From positions 503,383 to 567,382 of the forward strand of contig JAGGNK010008892.1 of the NCBI GenBank assembly GCA_017590115.1: 64,000 nucleotides of DNA, written 5' to 3'. The position numbers and the translations under genes were made by a program. Positions 11,304 to 21,300 of the stretch are shown here, in pieces. How positions within the stretch are numbered: position 1 is the stretch's first letter; the number at the start of each line of letters is the position of its first letter. This DNA is from Montifringilla adamsi (lineage: Eukaryota > Chordata > Aves > Passeriformes > Passeridae). The notes beneath the pieces were generated by a model. The model made no database searches. It worked only from the letters and a program-made list of their open reading frames with translations, and was not told where the DNA came from.

Positions 11304-12511
11304 CTCTACAGAGCCCCATTGGACACTTAAAGTAGTGAGGGGCTATTGGATCACATTCATACAATAAAAAAACTTCTCCCAGTTTATCTAGGATTTATGA
11401 TTTCCTAAGATTTCAGCTGTTGCCAAATACTTCAGAAAACATATAGGTATTTTTTAATATATCCTAGAGAGCACAAACCCTTCAACTGTGGCCAAATTCA
11501 ACAGTTCAACATGCTCAATGGATAGATTATGTTTTGAATTCTTTGATACAGCTACAGATATCTAAGTTTCTGGAATTCTTGCCTTACTGATATTTACACT
11601 ACATACGGGTACATGATTAAAAGTGAGTTAAAATGATTCAGATTTTCACTAAGTATTTCCCATCTTTTGGGTGGGATCTTAAAACCTGACCCCTTTGAGG
11701 TGTATGCACTGAAGACCTATTTGCCCACATGGTCTCTCAAGAAAAGAAGAAATTTAAAAGAATTTTTTAGAAGTGTCACTGCTTCTGATCTTTTCATATT
11801 TAGCTTCAGTGTCCTTCCTATGAGGGTTGTCTTGCTTTTGAGAAAGAAGGCTCTTTAAACTGTGCTGTGAACCTCTGCATATATGGCTTTGCCTGTGCAG
11901 CAGTATTCCTGTTCATCAGGAGTAACAAATTTTTATTTAATTGGCAACTATTTACTTTATGAAAAAGGCCCCCAAAACTAGATATTTAAGTTTGAGTAGT
12001 CAAAACCACAGTTCTGTACAATTTAATACTCTAGTGTAACATATTGATACTAGAGATGTTTGCTACTTTCACCTAAGCAGTCAAATATCAGGATCCTCTA
12101 ATATATTTCTAGTATAATAACAATGGAACAGCTAGCTGTCCCTTCAACAAAATCCTCTTCCTATGAAGATGATGATTCCCATGATTTCCCATTGCATTTG
12201 CACAACTCTGTGTCTCACAGATGAAATCTGGAACTTATATACTTCTGTGTTTAAGGGAAGGAACTTTTCATGAGCTTATATTCTGCTTTTGTGTCATTAG
12301 CAGTGTATCAGCATTAACACCTCTGTGTTATACAAAGCCAGAACACTGCAGTCTTTCCAAGCACTGAAGATCACAAGTTTGAATAAATTTTTCCAAGAAC
12401 TACAGAAGTCATGAAGCCAGATTTCCTCCAAATTTGTTTTCTAGCCACTGAAAGCCATGAATCACCTCCCATCACAACCATAAGCCTTCCTTTGTTTAGT
12501 CCTCCCCTGCC
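11304..12511. other. Intergenic sequence, nothing recognised
   Basis: This is AT-rich spacer between a CR1 fragment and the solo LTR. No coding or RNA feature was supported. Confidence 0.6.
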
Positions 12512-13114
12512 TGTTCTGGATGGGCAAGAGGCTGGACTGTAGTTAAGTCTTAACTACATGTGTAGTTTATCCCATCCTCAGCCCAGAGAGATACCTTCTG
12601 TCAGTGGTCCATTGCGTCTCACGGCATGACTGATAAATCCCATTGTGAGATGCTCCGCCCAGGGGGAGGAGCCAAGTATTCCTACCTGGATATAATCTGA
12701 GATTTGGAACACCAGGAGAGCATTTATCCATTGGATTCCCAGAGGAAGACCAGGCCCATCTATACCAGCACTGGACCTCCAGAGGAAAACTCTAGCCTTC
12801 TACAGGATCCCTGTTTCAACAGAACCACACCTTCACTGCAGGAGGACTGCAGCTACCATTTAATGGGACTGCTACCAACACCCTGACTAACAGGGTGCCA
12901 GGTGGTATTCTGACTCTGTCAGTGTTTTTTTTGTATTACTGTATTTTTGTTTTAATTTTCCTAGTAGAGAACTGTTATTCCTATTCCCACATCTTTGCCT
13001 GAGAGTCCCTTAATTTCAAAATTGTAATAATTCAGAGGGAGAGTGTTTACATTTTCCATTTCAAGAGAGGCTCCTGCCTTCCTTAGCAGACACTTGTCTT
13101 TTCAAACCAAGACA
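12512..13114 (+). mobile_element. Solo retroviral LTR (passerine-type endogenous retrovirus)
   Basis: The 603-bp element begins TGTTCTGG and ends CCAAGACA, so it has TG...CA ends with imperfect inverted termini. It is flanked by CTGCC and CTGTC, a 5-bp target duplication with one mismatch. Inside are a GC-box-like promoter block, a TATA-like TATAAT at 12691-12696, and a T-rich R/U5-like part. I recognise the sequence style from songbird LTRs but cannot name the family. No internal viral genes lie beside it, so it is a solo LTR left by recombination. Confidence 0.75.
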
Positions 13115-16109
13115 CTGTCCCTTGGACAAAAGCTAAGTGAACGCATATTCCCCTCTGGGACATTACTAGGTTTTGTTCCAAATGCTGTTTCACAAGACAT
13201 GAAGAAACTTGGTATCTTTAATACTCATACTGTCATGTAATATAAGATCAAAATCAGCAAATGGCTTCAAAAGTAGCAGGGAGAGTGCAATTGGGAAAAA
13301 AACCCAAAAACAACAAACCTCAAACCAACCAAATAAATCACCAAAACCAACAGACAACCATTACCTAAGTTTTGCTTTTTAGTATGTTAGGACTGTGTCA
13401 GCCTTCTTTTTAGCATGTTAGGACTGTGTCAAAGAACAGAAGGTGTAAAGGGCTTGTCATGACCAGAAACTTTCATACACGTGGAAGTTATTTAAAACTG
13501 GTGTAATCATTACTAATTCCTGGCCAGCAGTGCCAGAGAATTTAGACTTTTGCTATGCAAAGTCACCTCCAACTCACAATGTTTGAGTTCTAATGTAAGC
13601 ACTAGCACCCATATCTGATAGGAAAGAGCTTTTGAAATGTGAACACTCTGATAGAGTGGAAGTTGCAACAACTTTTAACCAAAAGTACTCCAACACTCAA
13701 CCACTGAGATGTTTTATTTTTCTTTCCCAGCTTCTGAAATAGTTTTGCAATATTGACAAATGCACAAAAGAAACCCTGCATGTCTGCCAGCCTCTAGGGG
13801 AGAGAGATTTTGTACAGACTATTTACTTTCTATCAAAAGAAATATTTTGCCCCAATCTTTCCTGTTATGTCACTCGTAGGAGGAAAATTGATATTTTAGA
13901 AATAGGTCGTATCTCTTTGTGTTTATTTTGATTACTATAACTTTACACCTTTTGCAGCATATATCACAGTATTTTGCCTGGAAAAAACATGATCTGAGGA
14001 ATGAACATAATCCAGTAGCCTTCAAACATAGCTCATAACTGGCACTCCATGACTGCTACTTTCAATTGCTGCTGATCTTGACCTGCATGCAGAATAGTCT
14101 TTTCAGAGTTCTTGTGACCTACCTCCTAATATTGCACTTTCAAACTGAGGGTGAAGAATTAGATTTAATAAAGTGTGTATCATTTTTTGGTGATAGAAAG
14201 TGAAATAGTTTGGTTTGCTGGAGTCCAAACACCCCAGGGCAACCACTTATTTCTGGTTAATAGGTTGCTCTTCTGTCACCTCTGGAGGACTTCACCCCCA
14301 ACAGCCAGACCTGTGATGACCAGTCCAAGACATGCTACATCTTTGAAATGGGAGAGACTCCTAATGAGAAGTTATTTCCAGCTCATTAAGATATAGTGCA
14401 CTATATTGCACACATGGCAAAAGCTCTTTCATCCCTGCTTCTCCTTCGAGGTTTCATCTATACCTGTATCCTAATGACTCACATTATATATATATATTTC
14501 TGGTTTCTCCCTTTACAGTCTTCTTCTTGTCAGAAATACTCAGTTACTATGCAACTACTCACTGCAACAAAAGCTGGCAATCAGGTTTGTAATCAGAAAG
14601 TTAGTAACTGCTTTTCAGAATCTAAAGTGATACATACTCACTACCTCCATTCAATAAATTAGGTGTAAAATTACAGCTTTCCTTCCTAGCTTTTTCTAAA
14701 GGCATCCCAAATTGGGAAAGGAGATACTAACATCTTTACTAGCCAGCATCTTACTTAAAATAATTGCTATTGCATCCAAATTTTTTCAATACCAGTTTTC
14801 AACAGAATTTCCACTTTTGAATTTTTACATGGTTGCCAACTGTCCCTGTTAATGGTCCCTTTCTAACTGTTGGAAAATAACAGAAAAACAAAACTCCAGC
14901 TGTTAATCCCCACCTCCCTATTAAATGCAGAGGACAATCACCTTCTTAATAGTTATTTTAAGCTAATGAAGGGCATAACTCATGAGCCAGAAAAAAAAAA
15001 AATCACACCTTTGTAGGCACATTACACTTGCATTCACTTATATTGATGAAATGGTCAGTCCAGAGTCTGGTCCTCTGGTACTTGGCTGGATTCATAGATG
15101 TATTTATACACACTAAACAAAAATCTTTGCAAGTCCTCTAACAGGCCAAATAGAATTTCTTCTTTCTCCACTCCTTCTAGCATTTTCCTCTAGAGAGCTG
15201 GTTAAGATAGGTGTTGCCATTTTATATGTTAAGGGTTTATAAGTGATCTGATAAATTAGCTTTATAGTCTGTAAATAAACTATAAGCTGCCATAAGCCCT
15301 GTGCCCATATGTAGTGCTCAGAAGTACCCTTTGCTCTTACATTTTCTAGCACTCCATTTGGACAGTCAAGTGAACTTCTACCAGTACTTCTTTTTTCTCC
15401 ACACAACAGATGTTTATATTGCTTTAGCTGGGTAATCCCCCCCTCTCCTGGCTATAAACAGAATAGAAGCATGCAGAGTTGTGTGTTATTAAAAAAAGTT
15501 TCTGTCTTAACTCCTCATCTTGGTTGCTGATTTCCACCAGGGCATGAGAACTTTGATTTCCTTCTGGGGTTTATTTTTAGCTCCTTTAGACCTAGTTCCA
15601 ACTGTTTGAATAGGAAATTACAATCAAGCCAAAGGTTTCCTGTTTTTCTGCCATTCCTTTCCCTGCAACTATTTCCAGTAGAGTTCCTTTTTTTTTTTTT
15701 TCCTAGTCCAGAACCTTTGATTTCTAGTCTTTTTATCTTGCTAATCCAAAAGGCAACACTTGAATTAGGGATTGTTAGACATTTTTACTTCTAGTTTTGT
15801 GGGGGTTTTTTTCCCTTTCTGAATCCCTATGGATATCTTTAAAAAAAATTCAGATCCAGCTAGTGAAATTTCCTGGTTTTCTTCTGGGTGTCTCGGTGTT
15901 GTTTCAGGACATCTCCTAGCTCCTTTTAGCCATTTGACTATCAGTCATCACTACTAACACTTTAACTGGGCTACTGCAAAAGAATACCAGATTGGGGGGC
16001 GGGGGTTTTTAAAGCTATGTGAACCAGCACTTGGCCAGGCTTCTGGGACTCACAAGTTTCCTGGGAAAAACCTGGGTACAAGTTCAGCGGCTGTTGCTCC
16101 ATTAAATAT
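13115..16109. other. Intergenic sequence, nothing coding recognised
   Basis: This is AT-rich spacer with short A/C-rich and poly-T tracts and one small tandem repeat. Open frames are short and unrecognised. Confidence 0.6.
13378..13433. repeat. Tandem duplication, period 31 bp
   Basis: Two near-identical units share the core ATGTTAGGACTGTGTCA, at 13384 and 13415, and differ by single bases. Confidence 0.8.
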
Positions 16110-16325
16110 TTAAAAACGCTGGGCCAGGCCAGCTCCCTTAGGCCGAGTCAGGCCCGGCCGGGGCACGCTCGGCCGCCTCTTCCCGCTGCAGGGCCGGCGG
16201 TGCTGGGAGCCGGGAGCGCAGTGAGGAGTGTGGGCAGGAGAAAGAGATGGCTTCGGCAACTGCACTGCCCACTGCTGCGGATATAGGAACGCGCTCAGGA
16301 TTCCCACGCGGGCTACAGCAGTTCT
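16110..16325. promoter_or_regulatory. Isolated CpG-rich patch
   Basis: About 200 bp of high GC and CpG content sits in AT-rich spacer, with abrupt edges and a CR1 copy starting just to its right. It could be a small CpG island, an orphan promoter or a GC-rich insertion. No conserved protein is visible in any frame. Confidence 0.4.
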
Positions 16326-16344
16326 TTTACAAATCATAGGTTTG

Positions 16345-16566
16345 TGTTCGATGTTAGGAAGACATTCTTTACTGTGAAGGAGATGAGGAACTGGAGTGGG
16401 TTAGCCAGAGAAGCTGTGGATGCCCCATCCCTGGAAATGTTCAAGGCCCGTTTGGATAGCACTCTGAGCAACTAGTGGAAGGTGTCCCTGCCCATGGCAG
16501 ATTAACTTTAACTTTAGATTAACTTTAAAGTCCTTTCAATCTGAAACCATTCTATGGGTCTATGAA
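16345..16566 (+). mobile_element. CR1 LINE 3'-end fragment
   Basis: The standard CR1 tail is readable: GAAGCTGTGGATGCCCCATC, CTCTGAGCAAC, TGGAAGGTGTCCCTGCCCAT, then a TCTATG-like end. A short local TTAACTTTA duplication interrupts the part before the end. Confidence 0.92.
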
Positions 16567-17546
16567 AAAAAAAATAATTAAAATTGTAATGGATATGGAG
16601 AAAGCATGCCAAGTTGTGCTGTGTCCCTGGGTGACTACAAAGCCAGAGACAGCAAGAAGAGAAGGGATGGAGTTTGCACACTGAAGGGTGGGAGGTCAGT
16701 TATGTCTAATTTTTCTCTCAGTGCTCTTGGAGAAGAGGTGGAACACCTATATACACTCTTGGGGGAGATACAGGGAAATTACTTGCACTGGATATACAGA
16801 GATGTGGGAGAAAAGAAGTGACTAATGAACAGCAATGGTTATTGTGGTTGAGGTGGGCAGCTATTGCTATGGAGGTGGAGATCCAGAGGGAAATGCAGAA
16901 GTTATTAACTGCCTCACAATACAGCCTCCGTAACATCCATGCAGACAGTGCAGAGTGACTAAATTTGGATCTCAATATGAAGAACTGCTCCTGCCAGGCG
17001 CACACAACTTCTTTGAAGTGGCACATCACATCACTGACACACACTGTGCTTTTCTACTGCTCTTGCAGCTGGCCCAGATTTCAAGAGTGAGCCTGTGCAG
17101 TACAAGCGAGCTCACCTTTGCCCCAAAGATATCACCCACACTGACCTGCAGGCCACGTCAGCTCTGTATTTCAGCACTCTTGGGGATCCCTGCCAGACTT
17201 CTTGTATGTGCTTATGTCCTGAGATGAAGCTAATCAGTCCCTCAGAGCAAGGGGAACACTTGGACAGCTTTTTCCAGAAAGTGTAACTTCTATTAAGTAC
17301 ATCTTATGTACCACAATTAACATCAATTGGTGAATGAACAGACAAGTACTGATACTCAAAACCAAAAAGATGATCCCAAACCTGCACAGATTGCAGTATT
17401 ATCTCTTTAGTCACTTCTCATATCCACTCTCAGTGGACAGCTGCCACTTTCAGTTAAGTCTGACTTAGTTTAAAGCATATCACACTGGTTACAGGACAGC
17501 ATATGACATTGGAGATGAAGCAAGTTCTGCTGGGGAGGCCACTATT
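16567..17546. other. Intergenic sequence, nothing recognised
   Basis: This spacer lies between two CR1 fragments. Overlapping short frames on both strands show no recognisable domain. Confidence 0.55.
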
Positions 17547-17735
17547 CATAGAATCATAAAATGGTTTGAGTTGGAAGGGACCTTAAAGATCATCTTGTTC
17601 CAAAAGTTCCTGGAACACTTCAGGGATGAGACATCCACAGCTTCTCTGGGCAACCTGTTCCAGTTCCTCACCACCTTCACAGTAAAAAATTTCCCCTCAA
17701 TAACCACAAGGACTCTCCCTTCTGAGATCCGAGCC
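17547..17735 (-). mobile_element. CR1 LINE 3'-end fragment, inverted
   Basis: It begins CATAGAATCAT and continues GAGTTGGAAGGGACCTTAAA, the reverse complement of the CR1 3' tail, then reads through the CAACCTGTTCCAGTTCCTC block. It ends where the BRMS1L CpG island begins. Confidence 0.92.
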
Positions 17736-18046
17736 ATAAGGGACGCCTTGCCAGGATGCAAAACTCCTCGGCAGGACGGTGGTGGGGCCACACGTGAGGC
17801 CCCGCGTTGTGCCTCCGCCACTCCGGCAAGGAACGGCCACAATCGAACCCCCCATCGCACAGGGCCCAGCCTCGCTCGGCGTCCTGAGGGAGACGCGGGC
17901 AGGTACAAAACTCTGCCCCGCCGCGATGAAGCCTCTCTCGGCGCCGAGCACTCCTGTGAGTGTCCCGGGACAGGAGAGGGGCGCGAATAAGCCCCCGCTA
18001 CGCTCCTAGCCCCTCACAGAGCCCCGCCGGCCCTCTCAGAGCCGGA

Positions 18047-18066
18047 CCACAATTCCCAGAACGCCG
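18047..18066 (+). promoter_or_regulatory. BRMS1L: ZNF143/THAP11-like promoter motif
   Basis: CCACAATTCCCAGAACGCC closely matches the long ACTACAATTCCCAGMATGC element bound by ZNF143 and partners at many CpG-island promoters. It lies about 160 bp upstream of the BRMS1L start codon. Confidence 0.7.
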
Positions 18067-18100
18067 CGCGCATGGTGACGCTAGACGGCGGCGGGACTCG

Positions 18101-18114
18101 GCCAATGGGCGGGC
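18101..18114 (+). promoter_or_regulatory. BRMS1L: CCAAT box overlapping a GC box
   Basis: GCCAATGGGCGGGC combines an NF-Y-type CCAAT (18102-18106) with a GGGCGGGC Sp/KLF site (18107-18114). It sits about 100 bp upstream of the start codon, so transcription probably starts between here and 18207. There is no clear TATA box. Confidence 0.65.
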
Positions 18115-18207
18115 GCGCAGGCACCGGGCGGGGAGGAGCGGCCGGTGGCAGCGGCGGAGCGGCGGCGGGAAGGGCGGGCTCGGGGCTCCACAGCAGCGGC
18201 GGGGACG

Positions 18208-18343
18208 ATGCCGGTCCATTCCCGGGAGAAGAAGGAGAATAATCACGATGAGATGGAGGTGGACTACGGAGAGAACGAGGGCAGCAGCTCTGAGGAGGAG
18301 GAGACTGAGAGCTCGTCCGTCTCCGAGGAGGGGGACAGCTCAG
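18208..18343 (+). CDS. BRMS1L: BRMS1L coding exon 1
   Basis: Encodes residues 1-45 plus one base: the MPVHSREKK start followed by an acidic, serine-rich tract. The donor is CAG|GTACCG, leaving phase 1. Confidence 0.95.
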
Positions 18344-21300
18344 GTACCGCAGCCGCCCGCAAGGCAGCGCCGCTGAGAAGGCGCCGCGGCGGCTCCCTCA
18401 GCGCTCGGTGCTGCCCCGGGGACACACCGCTTCCGCCCCGGCTCTGGTGGCTGTCGGTGTCCCCTCCGCTTCTCCTCCCCCCGTGACCCCGCCCCGGCCC
18501 AGTCTCTGTTTCGGCTCGGCGGCTCCTCTTCGGGCCGGCGGCCAGGGCGCAGGAACGGGGCGGGGCGCATGGGCAGGGAGCCCCGCTGAGCCCCGAGCCG
18601 CCGCCTCCGGGGCAGGCTGGTACCCGGCCATGGCCGGCTGGGCCGCGCTGCTGCGCTCCGTGGGAGAGCCGTGGGCTGTGCCCTGCTGGGCTTGAGCGCG
18701 TCCTCGCAGAGGAACTCCTCGCTGCGGTCTCCACTTAAGGGCTTGGCATACATGCGTACGTGTGCATACATGAACACGTGTGTACGTACAGATAAGTACG
18801 TGTTTCCATGCAAGCTCATGAATTTCAACTAGGTGTTTTAAAACCTGTCTTTGGAGGGATGTTGGAAGCCCTGTCAATACCACTGGCCTCTTTTGCAAAT
18901 CACTTCAGCCTCTGCTCAGTTGAAGGTCCCTTCTTTTTTCTGTAGTTTCCATCTGGACTGTAGATTTTTAATTACATTTGTTTAAAAGGATCACTATTTC
19001 TAAGCTTAGTTTACACTGTGTTGTTAAGAAAGTTATTCTTATCTGTTCTAAGTTTCCTTGTGATTACTACTTTCTGTCTTTGATCTTAAAACATGTTTCC
19101 AGGTGATAACCAGTAGGAGTTTGTGGTGCCTCATTTGACTAGTGATGAGATCAAGACAGTGGATGGAAAGGAATTTGGACAGGGTTAGTGAATTGAGAAA
19201 AGTCCTGATGTCCATGAGGACCAGGACCAGTCCTAGTCTTGACTTGTGGTTTTGGCAGCTTAAGTGATTTAATGCTGCCTATATCACCAAATTAAAACCA
19301 TAGAATATGCTGAGTTGGAAGGGACTCAGAAGGATCATTAAAACCAGCTCCTGACTCTGCACAGGACACCCAAGAATCGTGTGCCTGAGAGTCTGGGATT
19401 AGGAAGGAGTAAGTGTGTTTTAAGTGAATGTAGTCTGTTCATGTTTCTTTAAAACAATACAAGAAGCTCTCCAGATAATTTTTGTTGCATTCCACAGAGA
19501 AATGCTTTTAAGGGAGTACTTAAAGTGTGATGATTACAGAAAATTACATGCTTGTCTTAGTGTCTTGACCAAGATGAACATACTCCTTGTAAGCATATTG
19601 TTCCTACACACTTAAAATTATTAGCACCCCAAGAAATAAGTCTCAGTTGAAATTAGTAATGACTTTTTTTTTGTCAAATTGTTCATTTGCTTTACTTACA
19701 TTCAGACTTCTTTTTTTTTCTGTCTCCACTAGATGCCTGAGAATACAAAAGGTGCTGTTAGAGGAAGCATGACTCATCCTTGAGAGCTGGCACTCTTTCT
19801 ATCCTATTCATTTTCATGTTGTATATTTAGTAAAAGTGTTTTATTGACTTGGATATAGAATAGTTTGTTAGGGATGAATTAAAAAAGCTACAAGTTATGC
19901 TCACTATCCCAGAGGAGAATTTGGCCATTTTTTGAAGCACTTTATATAGGCCACAGCTTATTAAAAAAGCTACTTTAGGTGCTGTTACATTTTAAGTACT
20001 GTGTGGATTTTTTTATCTTTAAACCAGGTTGCCCTGATTATTGTGTTAGACTGCTTGAGTATAGTAAGAAAAAACAACTGTGATTTTGAAAGTGTTTTAA
20101 AGTGCCCTAAATGCTTTTTTCAGTATGAAACTGTATGGTAAATCTGAAGTTTTGAGATAAGATGGATCTGTCAGCAACTGTTTTAATATGGAATGAGCAA
20201 TCTTCCACCTCCTGTGATGTTAATTTTCAATTGGAAAGCCACGAGATTTGATCTTACAACATTTTACTTTTTCAGCAATGCATATTCTGTAGTCTGTATG
20301 TTGTTTAAGGCCATGAAGAAGAAATTCCATAAGTGGGGAATTAAATATATTTCAGGACTCTGAAAATGTTCATCATTTTATGAATCTTATTGGAGGAAGA
20401 ATACAGATAATGCAATTGAACTTGGCGTGTGAATTGACATTTAGTGTGAATGATAGGCAGAATGAAGACTTGGAGGCAGAAAGTCAAAGACTCTTGAGAC
20501 TATTTGTAGCTGAGAGGAGATCAGAGAGCGCTATGTGTTATTTCTTTATTTGCAAGGAAGTCAGCTATACCCTCAGATGCCAATGAGTAGCAATTTCCTT
20601 GCAACACAAGTTTAAAATGTAAGCTGCAGTCCCTTTCTCCTCCAGCTGTGGGTGTGCTCTGATCCTCAGCCATGATCACAGTTCTCGTTTTCTTTGCTTT
20701 GTACTCCCTAAACATACGCAAACTATAAAATCCATGTTAATTTAAGAAGTTTATGAGTGAACTCCTTACTAAAACATACTTAGAATCGAAAGCATAGCAG
20801 AGCACACTTGAAACATGTTTGAGAATAAAGGGGAAGAACTGTGGTATCCCAGTGCTTGTTCCTGTTTGGTTTCACTGGGAGGTGCCTTCACATTTTAAAG
20901 AAGCTTTATTTTTGTAGCACAGAAATGCTTTAGGCAACTCTGAGTAATATGATTGCCACATTCCTTAAATCTGGCCAAATTATAAATTGCTAAATCGATT
21001 TTGGCTCAGATATTGTGTCCAACAGTCACATAAAACTTTGTTTTTTCATATGATTTTCAGCCTTATTCTGGGATTATGGTTTTGCTTTACTTTTGAGAAC
21101 AATGTTTTTATATAAATAGTATCTCTTATCAGCCTGATATGTTCTTCCCCCACCCTCCCCATTCATTGTATTTTTTTTAAGTTCTGTCTTCAAATTTTCT
21201 TGCTCTGCTTTCAAGTAATTCAGGTTATATAGTGTTTTAAGATGTCCTTTTTGACTGTACAAACAGTAGTATGACAGACTGCACTAGGTCTTTAATTGGG

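Larger units (their letters stand above)
17740..18640. promoter_or_regulatory. BRMS1L: CpG island at the BRMS1L promoter and exon 1
   Basis: A dense GC/CpG block surrounds BRMS1L exon 1 and drops back to AT-rich sequence in intron 1. It holds the ZNF143-like, CCAAT and GC-box motifs. Long overlapping open frames here follow from composition and are not genes. Confidence 0.9.

Noticed and set aside
17571..18898. Many long overlapping frames around BRMS1L exon 1
   Set aside because: They are composition-driven open frames in a CpG island. Only the frame starting at 18208 continues into conserved exons.
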